Assembly: GCA_036271855.1 (NCBI GenBank)
Contig: DATAZV010000062.1
Span: 1-27,943 of the forward strand
Reading direction: 5' to 3'
Length of the DNA stretch: 27,943 nt
From: JAQGMJ01 sp036271855
Lineage (GTDB): Bacteria; Pseudomonadota; Gammaproteobacteria; Burkholderiales; JAEUOS01
Of the stretch, positions 1 through 6,729 are shown one piece after another. Positions within the stretch are counted from its first letter, which is position 1; every line of letters begins with the position of its first letter. The notes under the pieces are model-generated. The model was not told where the DNA came from, made no database searches, and saw only the letters and a program-made list of their open reading frames with translations. A program made the position numbers and the translations under genes.

Positions 1-260
1 GCGTGGCCGTCGACCTCGACGCCGCGGCCGATGGACAGGTTGTAGATCGGAACGCCGGTGTCCTGGCACAGCAGGTTGTCGGTATCTTCGGCCACCTTGA
101 TGTTGGTCACCATGGTGGCGAGCACGCCTTGCGCCGTCTTGCCGGTCTCACTCGCCGTCAGGCGCGAAAATCCTGCCTTGATGTCGGGCGGCAACATCTT
201 CAGCGCACGGATATACAACGCCTTGCTCGCCTCTTCCACCGCATTCAGATCCACTTTCAT
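1..260 (-). CDS. Class I fumarate hydratase / L(+)-tartrate dehydratase alpha subunit, N-terminal part (partial)
   Basis: This reading frame starts with ATG at 260 and runs off the left edge without a stop, so only about 86 residues are visible. They begin MKVDLNAVEE and include the LCQDTGVPIYN segment, typical of the N-terminal alpha region of iron-sulfur class I fumarases and two-subunit tartrate dehydratases; Cys65 is the likely first [4Fe-4S] ligand. These enzymes add or remove water on fumarate/malate or tartrate/oxaloacetate in the cytoplasm. The visible part cannot separate the two substrates; a short alpha subunit followed by a separate beta gene would be expected to the left. It lies 39 nt downstream of the TTT binding protein and is probably the ninth gene of the operon starting at 6540. 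Confidence 0.82.
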   Translation of the reverse strand, partial: MKVDLNAVEEASKALYIRALKMLPPDIKAGFSRLTASETGKTAQGVLATMVTNIKVAEDTDNLLCQDTGVPIYNLSIGRGVEVDGH

Positions 261-299
261 GCCGCTATCCTGCCTCGCTTGAATACGCTTGGTTGCCTG

Positions 300-1277
300 C
301 TAATTTGCCGTGAGTTTGCGCTCTTTGATGACGAGTGCCCACTTGGCCGATTCTTCCTTGATGGCCTTGGCGAATTCGTCGGATTTGTTGCCTACCGGCG
401 TCATGCCCTGCACGAATAATTGGCCGCGCATCTGGCTATTGTCCAGCACCTTGGCCGTATCACGCTGCAGCTTGTCGACTACGGCCTTCGGCGTGCCGGC
501 CGGCACCATGAAGCCGAACCATCCCGTATTGTCGAAACCCGGCAGGCCGGATTCGGCGACGGTGGGCACATCGGGCAGCATCTTCGAGCGCTCCTTGCCC
601 GTCACGGCCAGCGCGCGCAGCTTGCCGCTGGGCACGAATACGGCGGCGGCGGCGATGTTGCCGACCATCAGCTGTATCTGCCCCGCCACCAGGTCGTTGT
701 ACCCCAGCGCCTCACCCTTGTAGGGGACGTGCACGATGTCGATGCCGGCGGCTGCCGCCAGACTCTCGCCACCCATTTGCACCTGGCTGCCGACGCCGGC
801 CGAGCCGAAGTTGATGGTGCCCGGCTTGGCCTTGGCCAGTGCGATCAGCTCCTTGATGTTTTTCACCGGCAGCTTCGGATTGACCACCACCAGCATCGGG
901 CCCATCGCCACGTTGGTCACCGCAATAAAGTCACGGTTCGGATCAAAGGGCAGCTTCTTGTACATATGCGGATTGACCGTAAAGATGCTGCCCGAGGCCA
1001 TCAGCACCGTATACCCATCGGCCTGAGCGTGCGCCACCAGGTCGGCGCCGACGTTGCCGCCCGCGCCCGAGTGGTTTTCGATCACCACAGACTGGCCCCA
1101 CAACTCGCCGAGCTTTTGCCCCACCAGGCGAGCCACCACGTCGGTGGTACCCCCGGGTGCAAAAGGCACGATGATGCGCACCGGCTTGGCCGGCCAGGCG
1201 GGCTGCGCGTGCGCCGGTTGCACCAGCGGCAGGGCGACGGCAAGTGAAACGAGAAGGTGTTTGAAGAGTCGTTGCAT
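300..1277 (-). CDS. Tripartite tricarboxylate transporter (TTT) substrate-binding protein, Bug/TctC family
   Basis: A periplasmic solute-binding protein of 325 residues. Residues 1-24 form a signal peptide (basic MQRLFKH, hydrophobic core, AHA cleavage site), followed by the family hallmark WPAKPVRIIVPFAPGGTTDV and the GSGSVVIEN-like second lobe start. Later segments NFGSAGVGSQ and HVPYKGE are also typical of Bug proteins. A longer frame starts at 1313, but the ATG at 1277 is preceded by GAGGAAG six bases upstream and gives a proper signal peptide. No TctA or TctB membrane genes are visible, so the partner permease is encoded elsewhere or this is an orphan sensor-type Bug protein. In known sulfolactate clusters a TTT system (SlcHFG) does the uptake, so this could be the SlcH counterpart; that role is inferred from context. 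Family confidence is high, ligand unknown. Confidence 0.9.
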   Translation of the reverse strand: MQRLFKHLLVSLAVALPLVQPAHAQPAWPAKPVRIIVPFAPGGTTDVVARLVGQKLGELWGQSVVIENHSGAGGNVGADLVAHAQADGYTVLMASGSIFTVNPHMYKKLPFDPNRDFIAVTNVAMGPMLVVVNPKLPVKNIKELIALAKAKPGTINFGSAGVGSQVQMGGESLAAAAGIDIVHVPYKGEALGYNDLVAGQIQLMVGNIAAAAVFVPSGKLRALAVTGKERSKMLPDVPTVAESGLPGFDNTGWFGFMVPAGTPKAVVDKLQRDTAKVLDNSQMRGQLFVQGMTPVGNKSDEFAKAIKEESAKWALVIKERKLTAN

Positions 1278-1390
1278 GTTGGCTTCCTCTGCTGTGTTTT
1301 TATGGATAGACAATCATCGAGCCTTTGCTTTCGGCTTCTAAGACTTTTTGCGGCTTTACAAATCCTGCATTGAAGCTGTGTGTTTCATCT

Positions 1391-1747
1391 TTATGCGAAC
1401 AGGGCCAGCGCGAATGCCAGCCCGGCCGCGAGGCCGAAGCCCGCAGCCACGGCAATCAGGTTCTTGCGCTGCCCCGACCACGGGCTGAATTCGATCAGCA
1501 GCAGGCGCACCCCGCCCATCATGTGCAGGGAGAGCAGCACCACCAGGCCCCACTCGCCGAACTTGAACAACGGCGTGTCGGTGTAGCGCAGGAATCCTTC
1601 GAGATCGGCCTCGCCCTTGAGCGCGAGGCCGAGCGCCCAGAAATGCAGTGGCAGGAACAATCCGAGCAGCAGGCCTGAAACACGGTGCACCAGAAAGGCC
1701 CACCACGAAGGATGGCTGCGTGCGCGAAAGTCGTTGACCCGCTTCAT
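1391..1747 (-). CDS. sdhC: Succinate dehydrogenase/fumarate reductase cytochrome b subunit (SdhC-like)
   Basis: A 118-residue membrane protein with three predicted helices (about residues 17-42, 64-88 and 97-117). The HRVSG motif (residues 21-25) is the quinone-site signature of SdhC proteins, and His75 in LHMMGGVR is the expected haem b ligand region; the usual His after that Arg (RHL) is Leu here. It anchors the iron-sulfur subunit to the inner membrane and hands electrons to or from quinone. Its ATG overlaps the stop of the preceding anchor gene by 4 nt (ATGA), so the two are translationally coupled. It is small for the family but complete. It is probably a second, specialised copy rather than the housekeeping TCA enzyme, because it sits in a catabolic operon without sdhA. 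Confidence 0.85.
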   Translation of the reverse strand: MKRVNDFRARSHPSWWAFLVHRVSGLLLGLFLPLHFWALGLALKGEADLEGFLRYTDTPLFKFGEWGLVVLLSLHMMGGVRLLLIEFSPWSGQRKNLIAVAAGFGLAAGLAFALALFA

Positions 1748-2097
1748 GCCACCACCCCGTAGACCGCGCGCAGGCCCATCACCAGGATCGCCAGGCCCAG
1801 CGCCTTGGCGATCAGCCACGCGCCGCCGGCCTTCAGGCCCAGCCATTCTTCGCCGATGCGTGCGAAGCCGATCGGCACGTGTACCGTGCAAGCCAGGACG
1901 AACACGGTGTAGAACGCACCGAATGTCCAGCTGCCGTGGGTGCGACCGAGAATCTCGGCGGCCGACAAGCCTCCCCGCACCGCGTAGATCATCACCGCCA
2001 AGTGCACCAGTACGCACAGGGCCAGCACCATCGCGCTGATGCGCTGCCAGTACCAGAGCTTGGCCTGCGTGGCCGCACTCAGGGTGGCCGCAATCAT
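1744..2097 (-). CDS. sdhD: Succinate dehydrogenase/fumarate reductase membrane anchor subunit (SdhD/FrdD-like)
   Basis: A 117-residue protein with three membrane helices (about residues 17-41, 58-80 and 92-115). WQRISAMVL (residues 17-25) resembles the helix-I quinone/haem motif shared by both anchors, and His32 and His73 are possible haem ligands. It pairs with the next gene to form the membrane domain of a Complex II-like enzyme. It overlaps the iron-sulfur gene by 4 nt upstream and the SdhC-like gene by 4 nt downstream, so the three genes form one tightly coupled unit. Whether it is named C or D is arbitrary: both anchors carry the R-[IV]-S motif. The subunit type is clear from context even though anchor sequences are poorly conserved. 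Confidence 0.8.
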   Translation of the reverse strand: MIAATLSAATQAKLWYWQRISAMVLALCVLVHLAVMIYAVRGGLSAAEILGRTHGSWTFGAFYTVFVLACTVHVPIGFARIGEEWLGLKAGGAWLIAKALGLAILVMGLRAVYGVVA

Positions 2098-2813
2098 TCG
2101 AGTTCCCCGCGCAGCGCCGCGCGCGCCGCCAGGCGCTTCAGTCCGGCGATGCCGGCAGTGGGTTCGATCTGCTTCGGGCAGCGCTCGCTGCAGGAGCCTT
2201 GTGTGTGGCAGACATGGCAGCCGGCGTCGCCAGCCACCGCCTGCAGGCGCTCGCGTTGCGCGCTATCGCGCACGTCGTTGACCAGGGTCCAGGCGCGGTT
2301 CAGCGCGGCGGGGCCGAGAAAATCCGGGCGCCAGGTGACGACGTCGCAGGAGGCGTAGCAGACGCCGCAGCCGATGCACTCGATGCCGGCGTTGGCGGCG
2401 GCGCGCTCGCGCGACTCCGGCCGCACCTGGGCGAATTCGTCGTAGCGGGTTTTCGTGCCCTTGAACTGGCCGTGGCCTTTGGCCCACTTGTCGAAAAACT
2501 CGCGCATGTCGGTGGCCAGGTCCTTGATCACCGGCAGGTTCGATAGCGGCGCGATTTCCAGCGCGTCGCCATCCGCCACTTTCGAGACATGGGTGCGGCA
2601 GGTCCAGCGCGCCACGCCGTTGACGGTCATCGCGCAGGAGCCGCACATGCCGACGCGGCAGGCAAAGCGGTAGGACAGGCTGGGGTCGAGATGGCGCTGG
2701 ATGTGGGTCACCACGTCGAGCACGGTCTGGCTTTCCAGGCGCGGCACTTCGTAATCGACAAAACTGCCGGCGGCCTTGCCGCGCCACACCTTGACCTTGA
2801 GGGTCGCGCTCAT
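2094..2813 (-). CDS. sdhB: Succinate dehydrogenase/fumarate reductase iron-sulfur subunit (SdhB/FrdB-like)
   Basis: A 239-residue electron-transfer subunit with a complete cysteine set. Cys52, 57, 60 and 72 (CRVGMCGSC plus WTC) bind the [2Fe-2S] centre; Cys146, 149, 152 and 212 fit the [4Fe-4S] centre; Cys156, 202 and 208 fit the [3Fe-4S] centre. The last spacings equal those known for E. coli SdhB. The protein would carry electrons between a flavoprotein and the two membrane anchors encoded immediately downstream. The striking absence is the flavoprotein: the 92 nt upstream hold no gene, and the next gene is an Ldh2-family dehydrogenase. A flavoprotein must come from elsewhere, perhaps to the left of the window, or a different dehydrogenase feeds this module. 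The direction of electron flow cannot be told. Confidence 0.92.
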   Translation of the reverse strand: MSATLKVKVWRGKAAGSFVDYEVPRLESQTVLDVVTHIQRHLDPSLSYRFACRVGMCGSCAMTVNGVARWTCRTHVSKVADGDALEIAPLSNLPVIKDLATDMREFFDKWAKGHGQFKGTKTRYDEFAQVRPESRERAAANAGIECIGCGVCYASCDVVTWRPDFLGPAALNRAWTLVNDVRDSAQRERLQAVAGDAGCHVCHTQGSCSERCPKQIEPTAGIAGLKRLAARAALRGELE

Positions 2814-2905
2814 GCGGCGCCTCCACAGACAACAGGGGCATGACCATCATGCTGGACCGGGGCGAGGCTGCGTGCGGGTGTCATGTCTGCGCTCTGGTGA
2901 TCGGC

Positions 2906-3907
2906 TTAAGCGGCGAGTTCGCGCAACTGCTTGAGCAGCGCATCGGGAATCTCCACGCCGCCCTGTTGCGCCTGCCCCGCCAGGTCATTGCGGCGGTAGC
3001 CCGGCAGCCGCACCTCGGGGTCGGCCAGCATGGCGGCCAGCAGGGTTTCCACGCGCTCGAAATAAATTTCGTTGCCGGCCAGCGCGTTGGGGTCGATGGC
3101 GATGAAGGCCTGGCCGATCTGCGGGCGATTGCCTTCGTTGATGAAAAAAGAGTCGGCTTCGAAGCCGAAGTGCGCGCCGGTGAGCGCGCACACCATCAGC
3201 TCGACCATCAGCGCCAGCATCGCGCCCTTGACGCCGCCGGCCGGCAGCATCATGCCGGCCAGCGCCTCTTTGGCGTCGGTGGTGGGCACGCCGTTCTTGT
3301 CCAGCGCCCAGCCCAGGGGAATCGCCTTGCCCTGATTGGCCGCCACCATGATCTTGCCGCGCGCCGCTTCCGAGAGGGACAGGTCGATGGTCACCGGCGG
3401 CCCCGCACGGCGCGGAAATACCGCGGCGATCGGGTTGGTGCCGAACAGCGCGCGCTTGCCGCCCCAGGCCGGCATTGCCGCGGGTGAATTGCCGAACGCG
3501 AAGCCGACCATACCGGCAGAGGCGACAGGACCGAGGTGATATGCCGCGGCGCCGAAATGATGACTGTTGCACACGCCCGAGAAAGCGATGCCGTGCTCGC
3601 GGGCACGCGTGATGGCTTCGTTCACCGCCAGCTCGCAAGCGGCGAAGGCCAGGCCCTCGCCCGCGTCGATCAGCGCGGCGCCGCCCTTGGCGCGCGCCAC
3701 ACGCGGCTGCGCGGTGCCGACGGCGCGGTTGATTTTCAGGTGGCCGGCATATTGCGGCACGCGCGAGACGCCGTGCGAGGCCAACCCTTGCGCATCAGCG
3801 GCGACCAGCGCCTTCGCGGTGGCTGCGGCCATCGCCGCGCCGGCGCCCGCACGGGCCAGCGCCTGCCCGGCCAGTGCCTGCAATTCGCTCAAGCCGAGCT
3901 TAGCCAT
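2906..3907 (-). CDS. comC: Ldh2-family NAD(P)-dependent 2-hydroxyacid dehydrogenase, probable (R)-sulfolactate dehydrogenase ComC
   Basis: A 333-residue member of the malate/L-lactate dehydrogenase (Ldh2, non-Rossmann) family. Diagnostic motifs are DAQGLASHGVSR (residues 38-49, His45), NSHHFGAAAYH with the catalytic His pair at 116-117, FGTNPIA, and KGAMLALMVE near the cofactor site. Members oxidise or reduce malate, sulfolactate, ureidoglycolate or 2,3-diketogulonate. Sequence alone does not fix the substrate, but the position beside an SlcC-like dehydrogenase and suyAB matches the sulfolactate module, where ComC interconverts (R)-sulfolactate and sulfopyruvate in the cytoplasm. Its ATG overlaps the stop of the preceding gene by 8 nt, so it is translationally coupled. 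Alternative: a malate or other 2-hydroxyacid dehydrogenase. The family call is certain; the specific call is moderate. Confidence 0.65.
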   Translation of the reverse strand: MAKLGLSELQALAGQALARAGAGAAMAAATAKALVAADAQGLASHGVSRVPQYAGHLKINRAVGTAQPRVARAKGGAALIDAGEGLAFAACELAVNEAITRAREHGIAFSGVCNSHHFGAAAYHLGPVASAGMVGFAFGNSPAAMPAWGGKRALFGTNPIAAVFPRRAGPPVTIDLSLSEAARGKIMVAANQGKAIPLGWALDKNGVPTTDAKEALAGMMLPAGGVKGAMLALMVELMVCALTGAHFGFEADSFFINEGNRPQIGQAFIAIDPNALAGNEIYFERVETLLAAMLADPEVRLPGYRRNDLAGQAQQGGVEIPDALLKQLRELAA

Positions 3908-4838
3908 GCTGCTCCAGAAACGCGGTGACCTCCTGCGCGATCATGGTGGAGACGCGCGCATTGGCTTCCATCGTGATGCCGGCGACGTGGGGGGTCAAAA
4001 TCAGGTTGGGGACGTTTTTCAGGTGCGGCGATTCGGCCAGGGGCTCGTGCTCGAACACGTCGAGCGCGGCGCCGCACAGGCGCCCTTCCTTGAGTGCCGC
4101 CGCCAGCGCGATTTCGTCGACGATGCAGCCGCGCGAGGTGTTGATCAGCGCGCTGCCCTGTTTCATTTTCGCGATGGCATTCGCATTCATCAGGTTACGG
4201 GTCGAGGCCTGCAGCGGCACGTGCAGGGTCACCACGTCCGCCGTGGCGAGCAGTTCATCCAGGCTCACGCGGCGCACGCCGGTGGCTTTCCAGACCGGGT
4301 CGGCGGGGAGTACATCCGGGTCGCAGGCAATCACCTGCATGCCCATCGCTTGGGCCAGTTTCGTACTGAGCCGGCCGATGAAGCCGTAGCCGATCACCCC
4401 CAGGGTCTTGCCGGCGATCTCGCGCCCGCGCCCCAGCACGGGCTTGGGCCATTCGCCGGCGGCCACCGCGGCGCTCGAATAGTAGGTGGTGCGCAGCATG
4501 ATCATCGCGGTGGTGATGGTGTATTCGGCCACCGACAGCGCATTCGCGCCCGAAGCGGGAATTACCTTGACGCCGCGCTTTTCACAGGCGGCGACATCGA
4601 TGTTGTCCAGTCCCACGCCCAGGCGTCCCACCACCTTGAGCTTGGGTGCCGCATCCAGCAACTCGGTGTTCACCTGGGTCAGGTTGCGCACGATCAGCGC
4701 CGGAATATCCTTGACCGCGGCCAGTAGTTCGGCGCGCTGCTTCACGTAGTCCGGCGCGTACAACACGTCGAATTTGCCGCGCAGTTGTTCCACCGCGGGC
4801 AGGTCCATGAATTCGGAAATGACGATGCGATGCGCCAT
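3900..4838 (-). CDS. slcC: D-isomer-specific 2-hydroxyacid dehydrogenase, probable (S)-sulfolactate dehydrogenase SlcC
   Basis: A 312-residue SerA-type dehydrogenase. It shows GVGLDNIDV (residues 74-82), the Rossmann loop GVIGYGFIG (147-155) with Asp173 at the end of the next strand (suggesting NAD rather than NADP), and the catalytic triad Arg236 (NTSRG), Glu265 (FEHEP) and His284 (LTPHVAG). It lacks the C-terminal ACT domain of long phosphoglycerate dehydrogenases. In the known pathway SlcC oxidises (S)-sulfolactate to sulfopyruvate and ComC reduces it to the (R) form, so the two act together as a racemase feeding SuyAB. The next gene overlaps by 8 nt. A 164-nt spacer separates it from suyB, unusually long inside this operon. 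Alternative: a hydroxypyruvate or phosphoglycerate dehydrogenase. The specific call rests on context. Confidence 0.65.
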   Translation of the reverse strand: MAHRIVISEFMDLPAVEQLRGKFDVLYAPDYVKQRAELLAAVKDIPALIVRNLTQVNTELLDAAPKLKVVGRLGVGLDNIDVAACEKRGVKVIPASGANALSVAEYTITTAMIMLRTTYYSSAAVAAGEWPKPVLGRGREIAGKTLGVIGYGFIGRLSTKLAQAMGMQVIACDPDVLPADPVWKATGVRRVSLDELLATADVVTLHVPLQASTRNLMNANAIAKMKQGSALINTSRGCIVDEIALAAALKEGRLCGAALDVFEHEPLAESPHLKNVPNLILTPHVAGITMEANARVSTMIAQEVTAFLEQHG

Positions 4839-4884
4839 GAGGTCCTGTTTTCCGGCTGTTGTTGTCGATCCTGCTGGATAGAGC

Positions 4885-4912
4885 CCGGGCGGTGCTGCTC
4901 GTACCCGCCCGG
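4885..4912 (-). other. Perfect inverted repeat in the suyB-slcC spacer (possible mRNA hairpin)
   Basis: Two 8-base arms, CCGGGCGG at 4885-4892 and CCGCCCGG at 4905-4912, flank a 12-base loop in the 164-nt spacer (4839-5002) that otherwise holds no gene. There is no T-run on either side, so a rho-independent terminator is unlikely. A processing or stabilising hairpin between the lyase and dehydrogenase parts of the operon is possible; GC-rich chance pairing cannot be excluded. Elsewhere the spacer shows nothing recognisable. Confidence 0.4.
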
Positions 4913-5002
4913 TTTGTCCGGCGCGCCCGCCTCACTTCACGGGACTGCGCTCTCTACCCCTCCTCCGAAGACTATGCGCCCAAGCAAAAGAGCGCGGCTA
5001 GA

Positions 5003-6178
5003 TTATGCGCTTTCGAACAGGCGCGTCAGCACGAACTCGCGGTGGCCCAGCGCCTCGGCGGCGGTCAGCCGGCCGTTGGCGGTGCGCAGCATGCATTCGA
5101 GCAGCATGTCGCCGGTTTCGTCCAGGGTCTTCTCGGCCTGCAGCAGCGCCGAGCAATCGACGTCCATGTGTTCGCTCATCAGGCGCACGGTGCGCGGGTT
5201 GGCGCACAGCTTGATGACGGGCAGGATCGGGTTGCCGATCACATTGCCCTGGCCGGTGGGGAAAAAGTGCACCACGTAGCCGGAGGCCGCGCACAGGGTG
5301 ACCATTTCGGCGGCGGCGGAGGAGGAGTCCATGAACCACAGTCCGGGGTGGCTGGGCACCTCGCCCTTGTCGATCACGCCGTCGACCGTACATTTTTTGC
5401 CGATTTTCTGGATATTGCCCAGCGCCTTTTCCTCGATCGTGGTCAGGCCGCCGGCGATGTTGCCCTTGGTCGGCTGCGACTCGGAAAGATCGTCGGTTTT
5501 CCAGCGGTTGATCATGTCCTGATAGCGGTTGAACATGAACATGAACTGGTCGCGCACCTTGTCGTTGGCGCAGCGCGCGGCGACGATGCTCTCGCCGCCG
5601 GTGATTTCGGAAGTCTCGCCGAAGCACAGGTAGTTGCCCAGCGGGTGCAGCTTGTCGAAGGCGTTGCCCACGGTGGGGTTGGCGCCGCAGCCGGAGGTGG
5701 TGTCAGACTCGCCGCACTTGGTCGAGACCCAAAGTTCGTTGATCGGGCAGGCTTCGCGCTGTTTTTCGCTGGCCCACTGGCTGTATTCCTTGGCCACTTT
5801 CGATGCGCGCTTGATCGTCTCGTGATCGCCATAGCCTTCGATGCCGAAGCCGGTGACCGGCTTGCCGGTGGCGGCAATGCCGTCGACGATGCGCTTGGTC
5901 CAGCCTTCCTCGATACCGATGACGACAACGGCGGCGACGTTGGGATTGGAACCGGTGCCGATCAGGGTGCGGAAATGCAGGTCGAGGTCGGCGCCGAACT
6001 GCAGGCGGCCGTAAGGATGCGGAATCGCCAGCGTGCCCTTGATGTTGTTGGCGACAGCTTCGCAGGCGGCGTTGGACAAGTCGTCCACCGGCAGGATCAG
6101 CACATAGTTGCGCACGCCGACGCGGCCATTTTCACGGCGATAGCCCTGGAAAGTGGTGTTCTTGGAAATGACTGACAT
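5003..6178 (-). CDS. suyB: (2R)-sulfolactate sulfo-lyase large subunit, UxaA/altronate-dehydratase C-terminal family (SuyB)
   Basis: A 391-residue protein equal to the C-terminal catalytic part of UxaA/GarD dehydratases but encoded as a separate subunit, as in SuyAB. It opens with GYRRENGRVGVRNYVLILP, has conserved cysteines in STKCGESDTTSGCGANP that probably bind the Fe-dependent active site, and the family segment GGLTTIEEKALGNIQKIGKKC. The stretch WFMDSSSAAAEMVTLC followed by FPTGQGNVIGNPILPVIKLCANP resembles remembered SuyB sequences more than sugar-acid dehydratases. SuyAB removes sulfite from (R)-3-sulfolactate, giving pyruvate. GAGGA lies seven bases before the ATG. It follows suyA by 80 nt. 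Alternative: a two-subunit altronate or other hydroxyacid dehydratase. The size (about 42 kDa) fits SuyB. Confidence 0.75.
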   Translation of the reverse strand: MSVISKNTTFQGYRRENGRVGVRNYVLILPVDDLSNAACEAVANNIKGTLAIPHPYGRLQFGADLDLHFRTLIGTGSNPNVAAVVVIGIEEGWTKRIVDGIAATGKPVTGFGIEGYGDHETIKRASKVAKEYSQWASEKQREACPINELWVSTKCGESDTTSGCGANPTVGNAFDKLHPLGNYLCFGETSEITGGESIVAARCANDKVRDQFMFMFNRYQDMINRWKTDDLSESQPTKGNIAGGLTTIEEKALGNIQKIGKKCTVDGVIDKGEVPSHPGLWFMDSSSAAAEMVTLCAASGYVVHFFPTGQGNVIGNPILPVIKLCANPRTVRLMSEHMDVDCSALLQAEKTLDETGDMLLECMLRTANGRLTAAEALGHREFVLTRLFESA

Positions 6179-6258
6179 GAAAGAGTCCTCGAATTAGGGG
6201 TGCACGCCGCTGGCGCGCGATGCGGCCGCCGTCTGTGCCGGCTGCCGGCCGCTGCGAA

Positions 6259-6540
6259 TTACCAGCGCTTGGTCTTGATGTTGTGCACGTGGGCGTGCTC
6301 GCCGGCGGCGATCGGCGCCACCACCTTGCCGATGTCGACGCCGTACTTGATCACGGTGTCGCCGGTCTTCATGTCCTTGAGCGCGATCTTGTGGCCGATC
6401 GGGATGTCCGAGCGCGCCGTCATGTTCATGTGCTTGTTGTCGTCCATGATCCAGCCGTTGAGCTGGGCGCCGGCCGTAACACCTTCGACCACCACCACCG
6501 CGACGGTATCGTGCGCGTCGTGCAATACGAAATGATTCAC
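6259..6540 (-). CDS. suyA: (2R)-sulfolactate sulfo-lyase small subunit, SAF-domain protein (SuyA)
   Basis: A 93-residue SAF-domain protein, the counterpart of the N-terminal domain of altronate dehydratase. Diagnostic features are DIPIGHKIALKDMKTGDTVIKYG in the middle of the protein and the ending HVHNIKTKRW, which resembles the remembered SuyA C-terminus. It pairs with the large subunit to form sulfolactate sulfo-lyase. The longer open frame reaches 6651, but the GTG at 6540 has AAGGAAGA eight bases upstream and yields the right family length; the longer version would extend into the promoter at 6623-6651. It is the first gene of the operon, with a leader of about 76 nt from the predicted start site. 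Confidence 0.75.
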   Translation of the reverse strand: MNHFVLHDAHDTVAVVVVEGVTAGAQLNGWIMDDNKHMNMTARSDIPIGHKIALKDMKTGDTVIKYGVDIGKVVAPIAAGEHAHVHNIKTKRW

Positions 6541-6622
6541 TTGGAGTCTTCCTTCTTGTGCGTAATGTTCCGTGCCCGGTTCGCTACCGGCCGGTGTGCC
6601 CGGTGGGTCGAACGCGGCGTTG

Positions 6623-6651
6623 ATCCTACCCGCACGGCCGCCCCAAGTCAA
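6623..6651 (-). promoter_or_regulatory. Predicted sigma70-type promoter of the suyA operon
   Basis: On the minus strand TTGACT (6646-6651) and TAGGAT (6623-6628) are separated by exactly 17 bases. The -35 hexamer lies inside the palindrome at 6643-6664, so a bound regulator would block it. Transcription would begin near 6616. Confidence 0.6.
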
Positions 6652-6664
6652 CTAGATGACTTGG
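6643..6664. promoter_or_regulatory. Palindromic operator candidate between divergent promoters
   Basis: Arms CCAAGTCA and TGACTTGG are exact reverse complements around a 6-base centre (ACTAGA) that is itself palindromic except for its outer pair. This gives 20 of 22 symmetric positions. It overlaps the -35 box of the suyA promoter and abuts the -35 box of the gntR promoter, the classic position for a repressor acting on both. The adjacent GntR/HutC-type protein is the obvious candidate. Confidence 0.65.
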
Positions 6665-6693
6665 TTGAGTTATGCGGAAACTGCTGCTACACT
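6665..6693 (+). promoter_or_regulatory. Predicted sigma70-type promoter of the gntR gene
   Basis: TTGAGT (6665-6670) and TACACT (6688-6693) are separated by 17 bases and face the regulator gene, with a predicted leader of about 30 nt. The -35 box starts at the base after the palindrome, which suggests autoregulation. Confidence 0.55.
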
Positions 6694-6729
6694 TTGGCCT
6701 TATCCAGACCAACTTTTCGCCCAATCCAC

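Noticed and set aside
4859..6175. 438-codon plus-strand frame across suyB
   Set aside because: Antisense shadow of the conserved suyB gene; no recognisable domain.
6586..6595. 10-bp palindrome ACCGGCCGGT-like sequence in the suyA leader
   Set aside because: Short, GC-only and frequent by chance in this base composition; the AT-containing palindrome at 6643-6664 is far better placed.
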